From Brevibacillus centrosporus (GTDB lineage Bacteria > Bacillota > Bacilli > Brevibacillales > Brevibacillaceae), in NCBI RefSeq assembly GCF_003710815.1, contig NZ_RHHP01000022.1, positions 1 to 42,004 of the forward strand: a stretch of 42,004 bases of DNA, read 5' to 3'. The notes beneath the pieces are model-generated. The model was not told the DNA's origin. It searched no databases and saw only the letters and a list, made by a program, of their open reading frames with translations. Made by a program: the position numbers and the translations under genes. How positions within the stretch are numbered: the first letter of the stretch is position 1; every line of letters begins with the position of its first letter. This document shows, piece after piece, positions 34,425 through 42,004 of the stretch.

Positions 34425-34530
34425 AGATACAAAGCTCGACAAAAAGGTACAACGAACGAAGAAAGAACGCTGTGTGAAGCCATTTGCAAAGCGAAATGAG
34501 TCGAACCTGCCAAATTCAGAAAACACTCAA

Positions 34531-34584
34531 AAGCGGCAGAAATTGCCGCCCTGCGGATTTTGCCGCCGGCGATTTCTGCCGCTT
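34531..34584 (-). terminator. Terminator after the response-regulator gene
   Basis: An 18-bp stem with one G-T pair (34531-34548 with 34567-34584) begins four bases behind the stop codon and continues into TTTTGAG on the minus strand. It separates the sensor operon from the transporter operon. Confidence 0.85.
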
Positions 34585-34587
34585 TGC

Positions 34588-35958
34588 CTATTCGTCGTCT
34601 TGCTCTTCTTGATATTTTTTGAGTTTATCCCGCAGCGTTCGTTCACCCATGTCCAGCATTTGGGCGGTTTTTCGGCGATTTCCCTCCAGGTGGGCCAAGG
34701 TGTACAGAATAGCCTTTTTCTCGATCTGCTCGAGGGTTTCCCCTACGTAGATGGGGATCAGTTTTTGCTTGCCCGTGACTTGCTTGGGCTGCGTGCTGTG
34801 CAGATCCTTTGGCAAATCCCGTTTTTCGATCAATGGCGAGCTGGTGAGGGCAATCGCGCGTTCCACGATGTTTTGCAGCTCTCGGATGTTGCCGGGAAAA
34901 TCGTAGCTCTCCAGCACCTGGAGCGCCTCCTGCGAGATGCCGTCGATCGGTTTGCCCATGCGCTCGCTGATTTTCTTGATGAAATAGTGCACGAGCAACG
35001 GGACGTCCCCTTCTCGATCACGCAGCGGTGCGAGCTGGATCGGGATGACGTTGAGCCGGTAGTACAAATCCTCGCGAAACCGGTTCGCCTTTACTTCCTT
35101 CCACAGGTCCCGATTGGTCGCGGCGATGATCCGCACATTGATCGCTCTCTCTTCCAGTCCCCCCAGAGGAGTTACGGTTCGCTCCTGGACGACACGCAGC
35201 AGCTTGCTTTGCAGGGACATGTCCATTTCGCCAATCTCATCGAGAAAGATCGTTCCGCCGTCTGCCAGCGCGAATTGTCCCGGTTTGCTTTGCATAGCTC
35301 CTGTAAAGGCTCCCTTTTCATAGCCGAACAGCTCTGATTCCAGCAAATTATCGGGGATGGCAGCGCAGTTAACCGCCTGAAACCGCTTGTTTCTGCGTCG
35401 CCCCTGGTAGTGAATCGCGCGGGCGACAATTTCTTTTCCCGTGCCGCTTTCACCGTTGATCAACACGCTGGAATCGATGTCTTTGACCTTGTCGATCAAA
35501 TCCAGCGTCTGCTGCATGGCTTTGCTGCTTCCGATCAGACCGGAGTTGTCGGATAGCTTGTCGAGCTCTTCGCTTAGCCATTTTACGCGCGTTTGCAGCT
35601 GGTAGAACTCTTCCGCTTTGGAGAGCAGAATGTCCAGCTCGTCCATCATCAGGGGCTTGGTCAAATAGTAAAACGCACCGTGCCGCATAGCCTCTACGGA
35701 GGAAGAGATGCTTCCAAAGGCGGTCATCATAATCACGACAGTGTCTGGGGATAGGCGCTTGATTTCCTTGAGCACTTCGGTCCCGTCATGAGCACCGATT
35801 TTTAAGTCTAACAGGACCAGCGCTACTTCGACTTGCTGCAGATACGCGAGAGCTGCTTCTGGATCGGTAAACGTGTTGACGTGATACTTTTCCTCGAGGG
35901 CAAACTCAAGTGACTGACAGATCGCTGGCTCATCATCAATAACGAATAGATGGTGCAT
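34588..35958 (-). CDS. NtrC-family sigma-54 response regulator
   Basis: The protein (456 aa from the ATG at 35958) has a receiver domain with phosphorylatable Asp51 (VLLDLKIG). The AAA+ domain has Walker A GESGTGKE (169-176), the sigma-54-contacting loop GAFTGA (216-221) and GGTIFLDEIGEM as Walker B. A C-terminal Fis-type HTH follows (NRRKTAQMLDMGERTLRDKL). Phosphorylated by the adjacent kinase, it should open sigma-54 promoters. The obvious target is the -24/-12 site at 34407-34424. GGGGGTGG precedes this ATG, and the gene overlaps the kinase gene by 23 bases. Confidence 0.94.
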   Translation of the reverse strand: MHHLFVIDDEPAICQSLEFALEEKYHVNTFTDPEAALAYLQQVEVALVLLDLKIGAHDGTEVLKEIKRLSPDTVVIMMTAFGSISSSVEAMRHGAFYYLTKPLMMDELDILLSKAEEFYQLQTRVKWLSEELDKLSDNSGLIGSSKAMQQTLDLIDKVKDIDSSVLINGESGTGKEIVARAIHYQGRRRNKRFQAVNCAAIPDNLLESELFGYEKGAFTGAMQSKPGQFALADGGTIFLDEIGEMDMSLQSKLLRVVQERTVTPLGGLEERAINVRIIAATNRDLWKEVKANRFREDLYYRLNVIPIQLAPLRDREGDVPLLVHYFIKKISERMGKPIDGISQEALQVLESYDFPGNIRELQNIVERAIALTSSPLIEKRDLPKDLHSTQPKQVTGKQKLIPIYVGETLEQIEKKAILYTLAHLEGNRRKTAQMLDMGERTLRDKLKKYQEEQDDE

Positions 35959-37981
35959 AGAAGCCACCCCCTTCTCTTTCATCCTGTGGCATAGGCAAGC
36001 GAATGATCATGGTAGTCCCGTGACCAAGCTGACTGGTCAGGTCGATGGTGCCACCGTTCTCTTTGAGCAATTGGTAGGTAATCGACAGCCCGAGTCCTAC
36101 CCCGTTGGCTTTGGTACTGAAAAACGGCTCGAAAATGCGGTATTTGTCCTCGGGAGACATGCCGTGGCCGTTATCGGCTACTTCGATGACACCCATCTGC
36201 CCTTCGGAATAACCGCGAATGTCCAGCTTTCCTTGCTCGTCCATGGATTCAATGGCGTTGAGCACAATGTTGATCCAGATCTGCTTGGTCTGATTGACGT
36301 CAGCTACGATGCACAGCTCAGACGGTAAGCTCGTGGTTACGCGAATGTTTTTTTCTTTGATTTTTTGGCTGCACAAAGCAAGCACTGTCTCCATCAGTTC
36401 ATCCGCACGGAAGCGAGACGGGTTTGGCGGCTTGGGACGTGCATACTCCAGCAGGTCGTTCACCAGATCGTTGAGCCGCAGAATCTCGTTGGGCACTTGC
36501 TGGGCGAAGAAATCCCGAAATTTCGGGTTGTCAAACTTGGTTGGCAAAAGCTGCGTATACGTGAGAATGGACGTCAGCGGATTGCGAATCTCGTGGGCGA
36601 TGCCTAAAATGAGCTGTCCCAATGAACGCAGTCTGTGCTCGCTCTCCAGCTTTTTATCCATATCCTTTTGCTTGGTCACATCCTGGAAGTTGATGATGAC
36701 GCCTGTGATTTCCTTTGCTTTGTTGAAAATAGGGAAAATATTATACCGGATCACCAGCTGTTTGGCCTGCCCGTCTACTTGCTGCTCCCAGATGATCTCT
36801 TGCTCCAGATACGTACTGCCCTCTCGCAGCACATCGTCTACCTGGCTTTCAGGAATAAACTCTGCAAGAATCGTTCCGTTCATCGGCATGCCGATAAGAG
36901 GATGCTTCACTTGCAGGAAATGCACAGCTTTGCTGTTCATCAAAAAAATTTTGCCCGAGTGGTTCAACGTCACATAAAAGCTGTATGTGCTATTGAGCAG
37001 CTGCTGCTGAAACTGCACGTTTTCCTCGAGGAGCGTCATCTTTTCTTCCAATTGGCGGTTGATGGTATGAATTTGAGCCGTACGCCTTTTGACTTCCTTT
37101 TTGAGCATGCGGTTCCACCATAGGATTGCCATGACGATCAGAAGGCCGATGCCAGAGCCCCACTCGAGATAAAGGCGCAGGCGCTCCATATTCAGCGTGC
37201 TGGGCATGATGTATTCGCCAAACCATTTGCGCTCGATTTTGTCGTACGTGCCATTTTGCTTGATTTTGGATATCGCCTTGTTGATCTCAGTCAAAAGCTG
37301 CGCGTTCTTCGGGAGGACAGCCACACCATAGTCGGTGGGATTGATCGGATCGCCTACGATTTTGATTTGGCCTTGCTGGTTGTTCCTCTGCAGAAAGTAT
37401 TGACCCGTGATGCGATTTCCTACGAATGCATCTACTTGTCCGTCCAGGAGCAGCTGTACGGCTTCTTCCTGGCTGTCTGTCTCGATAAACTGGATGAGGC
37501 GATGATCCCGCAGCTGGTCGATGGCGATGTCCCCTTTTTGGATGGACACCTTTCGACCGTTCAGATCGCCGAGCTCAAAGATGTGCATGTTTTCTTTACG
37601 GACAAAGATTCCCTGCGAGCTTAAGAAGTAAGGGTTGGAGAAATCGTACACCTTGTCACGAGCCGGACTGTATTTCATGCCTTGTATGACATCGACCTGT
37701 CCGTCGCGCAGCGCTTCGAGAGCTTCGTTCCAGGGCAGAGGAACAAATTCAATTCGCATGCCGGTTTCGATGGAGATGGCGTTCATGATGTCGACGTTAA
37801 ATCCGCTGAAGACGCCGGACGAGCCGAAGTATTCAAAAGGGGGGAAGTTGTTGTCACCTGCAATACGGATGACTTTGTCCTGCTGGACTTCGCTGGGAAC
37901 CGTCATGCCCATGAGGAACAGCAGTAAAAGTCCTGCCAGCACGCCGAGCCCAGCTTTTTTTAGGTGAAGCATCTCATGCAC
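35936..37981 (-). CDS. Sensor histidine kinase with fused amino-acid-binding domain
   Basis: The 681-residue protein begins with a signal/anchor helix (about 9-28). A family 3 solute-binding domain follows outside the membrane (36-255: IRIAGDNNFPPFEYFG, DVIQGMKYSPARDK, IEFVPLPW). Then come a membrane helix (273-290), a short coiled coil, a PAS domain (about 325-440), a HisKA domain with His463 (GIAHEIRNP) and an ATPase domain with the N box at Asn571, DNGHGM (603-608) and GVGLGLS. It probably binds an amino acid directly and phosphorylates the regulator encoded next. It is the first gene of the pair. An alternative ATG lies three codons in. Confidence 0.94.
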   Translation of the reverse strand: MHEMLHLKKAGLGVLAGLLLLFLMGMTVPSEVQQDKVIRIAGDNNFPPFEYFGSSGVFSGFNVDIMNAISIETGMRIEFVPLPWNEALEALRDGQVDVIQGMKYSPARDKVYDFSNPYFLSSQGIFVRKENMHIFELGDLNGRKVSIQKGDIAIDQLRDHRLIQFIETDSQEEAVQLLLDGQVDAFVGNRITGQYFLQRNNQQGQIKIVGDPINPTDYGVAVLPKNAQLLTEINKAISKIKQNGTYDKIERKWFGEYIMPSTLNMERLRLYLEWGSGIGLLIVMAILWWNRMLKKEVKRRTAQIHTINRQLEEKMTLLEENVQFQQQLLNSTYSFYVTLNHSGKIFLMNSKAVHFLQVKHPLIGMPMNGTILAEFIPESQVDDVLREGSTYLEQEIIWEQQVDGQAKQLVIRYNIFPIFNKAKEITGVIINFQDVTKQKDMDKKLESEHRLRSLGQLILGIAHEIRNPLTSILTYTQLLPTKFDNPKFRDFFAQQVPNEILRLNDLVNDLLEYARPKPPNPSRFRADELMETVLALCSQKIKEKNIRVTTSLPSELCIVADVNQTKQIWINIVLNAIESMDEQGKLDIRGYSEGQMGVIEVADNGHGMSPEDKYRIFEPFFSTKANGVGLGLSITYQLLKENGGTIDLTSQLGHGTTMIIRLPMPQDEREGGGFYAPSIRY

Positions 37982-38056
37982 CGCCGTTCACGATACTTAT
38001 TGTTGAAAAGGATAAAGTGTTGTTGAACGAAAAACAAGCACGCAGATATGCAAAAA

Positions 38057-38080
38057 GGCCATCCGCAGGAGCGGACAGCC
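38057..38080 (-). terminator. Terminator after lutR
   Basis: A 10-bp stem with two G-T pairs (38057-38066 with 38071-38080) with a 4-base loop is followed by TTTTTGC on the minus strand, 17 bases behind the lutR stop codon. Confidence 0.78.
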
Positions 38081-38096
38081 GCGTATAACGTTGTGA

Positions 38097-38813
38097 TTAC
38101 GCTTGTAGATAGCGGAGTAAGATTCCTTCGACATGCTGCAGATGATCCTTCATGCGAGCCTGCGCCAAATGGGCATCCTGATCTTTCAAAGCCTGAAAAA
38201 TAGCCCGGTGCTCCTCGTAAAACTGCTGGGAGACAGCCTGGTTCGCATAAATTTCTACCCTGCGTGTTTCCCGGATCACCAGCTCCAGATGGGATGCGAT
38301 CGTTTCAAACAGCTGAACCATAATCGAGTTGTGGGTAGAGCGTGCGAGCGTAGAATGAAAGCGCAGATCCGTACTTTCGCCAACCTCTTCGTTGCCCATA
38401 TGCTGGGACATTTCTGTCAAAATCTGCTCGAGATGGAGCAAGTCCTGTTCGTCGCGTTTGACGGCGGCGATGGCCGCATTGGAAACCTCCAGAGATTTTC
38501 GCACTTCCAGAAGCTCCAGAATGGTTTGTCTGTTGGCGAGCAGGGGCTGAAGGTCAGGAAGCAGTGTCGGGGACGGGAGGGAAGTACTTTTGACCGTGCA
38601 GTTGCCACCCTGGCGAATATCGATGAGCCCCATGGCTTTCAAGGCACTCAAGGCTTCGCGCGTTGTAGAACGTCCTACACCGAACTGTTCCGAGAGGTCC
38701 TTGGTGGAGGGAAGCTTATCCCCGGGTGCAAGCCCTCCGCTGAGAATGAGCTCTTTGATTTGCTCGATGATATGCTCGTAATGATTTTTCTTGGCCAGCT
38801 TTGAAAGGTCCAT
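38097..38813 (-). CDS. lutR: FadR/GntR-family regulator of lactate utilisation
   Basis: The protein (238 aa from the ATG at 38813) has the GntR winged helix (IIEQIKELILSGGLAPGDKL, then LSEQFGVGRSTTREALSALKAMGLI) and a C-terminal all-helical FCD domain with the metal-ligand pattern of FadR-type regulators (DLRFHSTLARST, EEHRAIFQAL). AGGAG sits seven bases before this ATG; an upstream ATG in frame has no spacing. It follows lutC by 82 bases on the same strand. LutR-type proteins repress lutABC until lactate is present, and the neighbourhood supports that role. A palindrome at 38850-38862 may be its own operator. Confidence 0.88.
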   Translation of the reverse strand: MDLSKLAKKNHYEHIIEQIKELILSGGLAPGDKLPSTKDLSEQFGVGRSTTREALSALKAMGLIDIRQGGNCTVKSTSLPSPTLLPDLQPLLANRQTILELLEVRKSLEVSNAAIAAVKRDEQDLLHLEQILTEMSQHMGNEEVGESTDLRFHSTLARSTHNSIMVQLFETIASHLELVIRETRRVEIYANQAVSQQFYEEHRAIFQALKDQDAHLAQARMKDHLQHVEGILLRYLQA

Positions 38814-38849
38814 CTCGACACTCCTGTACATTCCTTTTGAATAGCAACA

Positions 38850-38862
38850 TTGTAGCATACAA
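38850..38862. promoter_or_regulatory. Candidate LutR operator before lutR
   Basis: TTGTAGCATACAA is a perfect 5+3+5 palindrome. FadR-subfamily GntR proteins bind sites of the form TNGTN(0-3)ACNA. It lies 37 bases before the lutR start. A looser GTAT-N4-ATAC lies at 41824-41835 in front of lutA. Confidence 0.5.
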
Positions 38863-38894
38863 AGCCAGGCAGGGAGGTGGGGACAAAGTGGCCT

Positions 38895-39575
38895 TTATCC
38901 GATCAGCAGGGCAAAGACGACACCAGGTCCGTGAACGCCGATAGTCAGATCGTTCTCGATATCCGCAGAACGGCTGGGACCGGAGATGAAGTGAATACCT
39001 GCGGGAAATTGCTTGCGTGGCCGTCCGTCAAAGGTGGCTAAGGTCTCACCCAGTCGTGTCTTCAATCGCTCGACGGGAATGATCGCGATAAAAACAGTAG
39101 GGAGGAGGCTAACGGATCGACCCGTGTTGCCAGAGGACGTGACGACGATGCTGCCCGTATGTGCGACTGCTTGATCCACCAGCGCGATTCCGATATCGGC
39201 ACTGGCTGCCTGTGAGATCAGCTCGTCACGATTGCCCGGACTCCACGTCGTCACTTGGCAGGTGGGAAGCTGCTCCTTGAGTCGAAGGGCCAAAAGCTCC
39301 GGCTGGTTTTGCTGCAGGATTTGACGGGCTTTCAGTGACTGCGCATGATCGACGATGAACTGCTTGACCTCAGCCATCGTGCTCAAGCGGTGGGAGTGCC
39401 CCCCTGCCTTTGCCCAGTTGTCACGGAATAGCTCGATGCGCTGCTCGAGATCCAGCTCGTACGATTTCCAGAAGTCAGGTGCACCTTTGAAGGGATGCGG
39501 CGGCTTTTCTGTGGGCATCGGGCGTCCCAAGCGGTTGGAGATCATTTGGATAAAAGCTTGCTGTTGTTCGCTCAT
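38895..39575 (-). CDS. lutC: LutC, lactate utilisation protein C (LUD domain)
   Basis: The 226-residue protein is a stand-alone LUD-domain subunit, with the LUD-domain blocks GIALVDQAVAHTGSIVV, SLLPTVFIAIIP and HFISGPSRSADIENDLTIGVHGP. Its ATG overlaps the lutB stop codon (ATGA), so I trimmed the longer open frame from 39686. LutABC forms the iron-sulfur L-lactate dehydrogenase complex that oxidises lactate to pyruvate in the cytoplasm. This is the last structural gene of lutA-lutB-lutC. Confidence 0.93.
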   Translation of the reverse strand: MSEQQQAFIQMISNRLGRPMPTEKPPHPFKGAPDFWKSYELDLEQRIELFRDNWAKAGGHSHRLSTMAEVKQFIVDHAQSLKARQILQQNQPELLALRLKEQLPTCQVTTWSPGNRDELISQAASADIGIALVDQAVAHTGSIVVTSSGNTGRSVSLLPTVFIAIIPVERLKTRLGETLATFDGRPRKQFPAGIHFISGPSRSADIENDLTIGVHGPGVVFALLIG

Positions 39576-41077
39576 GAGTGCGAGCCCCCTTTTCCACGTT
39601 GGGTTCGTTCCTTTTCCAGCCGTGCTTTGATCGTCTCGTCCATTTCCCTGCGAGTCTGTTGCAGCTCCTGATCGAGCGAGTGCCATTGCTCGCGGAACGA
39701 TTGGGCAGGCAGTCCGGGTGTATGACGGTATTGATTCCAGCCCTTCAACGGACCGATTTTTGCTTTGATCACATTGTCTGTCAGCAGCAGCTTCTGCCCT
39801 ACTCGGCCGAGTCTGAGTACACGGCGCAGACGCTTCGGATTGGCCATGATATACGCATAGCCTTTCATACCGAGGTTTTCCTCAGCGGCTTTATGTCCCT
39901 CTTTTACTTTACGATTGCGCAGGTACACGAGCATATCGTGGAGAGGAATTTTCACAGGACACGCCTCATAGCAGGCACCGCACAGGCTGGAGGCATTCGC
40001 GATGTCATCCCACTCCGCGACGTTTTTTTGCAGGGCCGGCTTGAGTACCGCTCCGATCGGCCCGCTGTATGGCCCGCCGTAGGAGTGTCCGCCGATCTGC
40101 CGGTATACCGGGCAGGCGTTGAGGCAGGCACCGCAGCGGATGCAGTTCAACAGCTCCTGAAAATCGGGATCGCCCAGCTGCAAGGAGCGCCCGTTGTCGA
40201 CGATGATGATGTGCATTTCTTCGGGACCGTCGCTATCTGCTTCCCGCCTGGGTCCGCTGATGCCGGACATATAGACGGTCAGCTTCTGGCCGGTTGCCGA
40301 GCGAGGGAGCAAAGTCGCCATGACCTCGAGATCGTCCCACGACGGGATAATGCGCTCCATGCCCATCAAAGTGATTTGGGTCTTCGGAACCGTGCTGACC
40401 ATGCGCGCATTTCCTTCGTTTTCAAACAGGACGATGGAGCCGCTCTCTGCGATCGCAAAGTTGCATCCGGTCATGCCGATGTCGGCCTCGAGGAACTTCT
40501 CGCGCAGCTTTTTGCGGACAAAACCGGCGAGGATGGTGGTGTCGGGAGGTAATGTCTCCCCTGCTTCCTTGGACAAGAGCTCTGCGATTTGCTCCCGGTT
40601 TTTATGGATGGCGGGAATGATGATATGAGAAGGCATTTCGTGTGCCAGCTGGATGATGTATTCACCCAAATCGGTTTCAATCGATTCCATGCCCTCTTTT
40701 TCCAGCGTTTCGTTAATATGGACTTCCTCGGAAACCATGGATTTGGATTTGACGACGGTACGTGCCTGGCGTTTTTGTGCGATCCCGAGTGTGATGCTGG
40801 CAGCCTCGGCGGCGGTGGCAGCGAAATGGACCTGTACGCCATTGGCTTTCGCATTTTCGATGAACTGGTTCAGGTAGTAGTCCAGATGGGAGATGGTATG
40901 CAGCCGGATTTGCCGCCCACGCTCACGCCATTCCTCCCAGTTTCCCTGCTCGCTCGATGCTTGTCTTTTGCCGTCCCGCAGCTTCTCTGTGGTGTACTTT
41001 ACGGCATTTCGCAAAAATTCATCGTTTAGCGCCACTTTGGCCCGTTCCGTGACAGATACCCCTTTACTGGTGCTCAT
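39572..41077 (-). CDS. lutB: LutB, iron-sulfur subunit of L-lactate oxidation
   Basis: The 501-residue protein has an N-terminal LUD domain (about 60-300) and two 4Fe-4S motifs, CIRCGACLNACPVY and CGACYEACPVKIPL, followed by a C-terminal LutB extension (GYAYIMANPKRLRRVLRLGR). Electrons from lactate pass through these clusters. It starts inside the end of lutA (14-base overlap), with AAGGGATGATGG as ribosome binding region. The full-length sequence and intact cysteines suggest a working enzyme. Confidence 0.94.
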   Translation of the reverse strand: MSTSKGVSVTERAKVALNDEFLRNAVKYTTEKLRDGKRQASSEQGNWEEWRERGRQIRLHTISHLDYYLNQFIENAKANGVQVHFAATAAEAASITLGIAQKRQARTVVKSKSMVSEEVHINETLEKEGMESIETDLGEYIIQLAHEMPSHIIIPAIHKNREQIAELLSKEAGETLPPDTTILAGFVRKKLREKFLEADIGMTGCNFAIAESGSIVLFENEGNARMVSTVPKTQITLMGMERIIPSWDDLEVMATLLPRSATGQKLTVYMSGISGPRREADSDGPEEMHIIIVDNGRSLQLGDPDFQELLNCIRCGACLNACPVYRQIGGHSYGGPYSGPIGAVLKPALQKNVAEWDDIANASSLCGACYEACPVKIPLHDMLVYLRNRKVKEGHKAAEENLGMKGYAYIMANPKRLRRVLRLGRVGQKLLLTDNVIKAKIGPLKGWNQYRHTPGLPAQSFREQWHSLDQELQQTRREMDETIKARLEKERTQRGKGGSHS

Positions 41078-41804
41078 TCGCCATCATCCCTTCGTACAGC
41101 AGCTCTGCCAGATGCATCACCCGCACAGGCTTTCCCCGGAAGCGCAGATTGCCGGAGATGTTCATCAGACAGCCCAGATCCAGCCCGACCAATACTTCTG
41201 CTTCCGTCTCGAGAACGTGGTCCGCTTTTTCCGTGACCATCGCCCCGCTGATATCACTCATTTTCACTGCGAAGGTACCGCCGAAGCCGCAGCAATCCTC
41301 AGCGAAAGGCAGCGGAACCAGATCCAGACCCTTTACCTGTTCCATCAGCTGCAAAGGCTCTTGCTTGATTCCGAGCAGTCGGCTTCCATGGCAGGAAGGA
41401 TGGTAAGTGACCTTGTGCGGGAAGACAGCGCCAAGATCGGTAATCCCCAGGATGTTTACGAGAAATTGGGTAAATTCGTACGTCTTTTCCCGAAGCGCAT
41501 TGGCTTTCGCGAGCAGCTGGGGGTCATTTTCAAACAGCTTTGGGTAGTAATGATGAATCATGCCTGTACAGGAGCCGGAGGGAGAAATGACGTAGTCACT
41601 GTCGGCAAAAGCTTGGATCAAGGTCTGGGCGGATGTCCTCGCTTCGTCCCAATACCCGCTGTTAAATGCGGGCTGACCACAACAGGTCTGTGCTTCCGGA
41701 AAATGGACCTCTATGCCGTGGCGAGCTAGAATGCGAACCATGGCCTCCCCTACACGTGGATAGAGGGCATCGCTCAAACAGGTGATAAAGAGTGAGACTT
41801 TCAC
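41064..41804 (-). CDS. lutA: LutA, CCG-domain subunit of L-lactate oxidation
   Basis: The 246-residue protein has two CCG domains, each with the cysteine pair motif (QTCCGQPAFNSGYW and DCCGFGGTF), plus upstream Cys residues (SGSCTG, PSCHGS) that complete the metal or cluster sites. It resembles glycolate oxidase GlcF-type and heterodisulfide reductase subunits. The start is a GTG at 41804 with AGGTGG six bases upstream. It is the first gene of lutA-lutB-lutC. Confidence 0.94.
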   Translation of the reverse strand: MKVSLFITCLSDALYPRVGEAMVRILARHGIEVHFPEAQTCCGQPAFNSGYWDEARTSAQTLIQAFADSDYVISPSGSCTGMIHHYYPKLFENDPQLLAKANALREKTYEFTQFLVNILGITDLGAVFPHKVTYHPSCHGSRLLGIKQEPLQLMEQVKGLDLVPLPFAEDCCGFGGTFAVKMSDISGAMVTEKADHVLETEAEVLVGLDLGCLMNISGNLRFRGKPVRVMHLAELLYEGMMANEHQ

Positions 41805-41893
41805 GGATCCACCTTCTCGATTGGTATTTTTATACTTATCAGCTTATCATACATGTTGAAGAATGAATAGTCAGATAATAAATTAGGGATAGG

Positions 41894-42004
41894 CTTGGCT
41901 TAGCCCAAAAGCTTGGCTAAGCCAAGTTTTCTAGCACAGTAAGAACCAAGGGTTCTTAACCAGTACAAGTGCAACTAAGGCTCAGCCCAAAAGCTTGGCT
42001 AAGC
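41894..42004. repeat. Duplicated hairpin sequence at the window edge
   Basis: A 26-base unit occurs at 41897-41922 and again at 41979-42004, differing at one base. The first copy is part of a hairpin with 12-bp arms (CTTGGCTTAGCC at 41894-41905, GGCTAAGCCAAG at 41915-41926) followed by TTTT, like a terminator reading rightward or a repeat element. Between the copies lies another small hairpin (AAGAACC at 41941-41947 with GGTTCTT at 41951-41957). The second copy is cut by the window end, so more copies may follow. Confidence 0.7.

Overview
The window looks like the chromosome of a low-to-mid-GC Gram-positive, most likely Brevibacillus or a close Paenibacillaceae relative. This rests on lipoproteins with Gram-positive lipoboxes, strong AGGAGG-type ribosome binding sites, a lutABC/lutR lactate locus, an efeUOB-type iron locus, a BceAB-type transporter and a sigma-54 two-component system with a kinase-fused amino-acid sensor. 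The genus is an inference from protein resemblance; no rRNA gene is present.

Bases 1-6096 are foreign. They are clearly AT-richer than the rest and hold a leftward operon of three different tyrosine recombinases plus a small HTH/coiled-coil protein. The layout recalls Tn554-family elements (tnpA-tnpB-tnpC) and 'recombinase in trio' elements, but combines three recombinases with a TnpC-like protein. The right end sits inside topB (topoisomerase III): the reading frame resumes at GREGELVARW of the TOPRIM motif, so topB has lost about its first 100 residues. The missing 5' part of topB is not in the window, so the left end and any cargo lie further left.

7984-14975 is a set of small units: a 566-aa protein of unknown function (minus), a TetR regulator, an SDR oxidoreductase, a MarR regulator, a flavodoxin-fold quinone reductase, a PEP-mutase/isocitrate-lyase-like enzyme and an MFS transporter. 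Four related palindromes (TTRTCAWWTGAYAA-like) lie before the SDR gene and between the MarR and quinone reductase genes, suggesting one small MarR regulon. The MFS gene is divergent from an SgrR-like regulator (HTH plus solute-binding domain), an arrangement that recalls the SgrR/SetA pair.

17018-26812 holds a YhgE/Pip-family membrane protein whose long extracytoplasmic region contains two tandem repeat arrays (7 x 17 and 4 x 18 residues), a glutamate dehydrogenase, an exported helical protein of unknown role, a BceAB-type ABC transporter without its usual two-component partner, and a purine-type permease paired with a phosphoribosyltransferase.

26895-38000 is on the minus strand. It holds an efeO-efeB-efeU iron operon behind a good Fur box, and then an amino-acid module. 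In that module a histidine kinase with its own solute-binding domain and an NtrC-type response regulator lie next to a sigma-54-like promoter that drives an amino-acid ABC transporter and a ureohydrolase (formimidoylglutamase/agmatinase type).

38097-41804 is lutA-lutB-lutC followed by the FadR-type regulator lutR, for L-lactate oxidation. The window ends in a duplicated hairpin sequence. No tRNA, rRNA or CRISPR array was seen.
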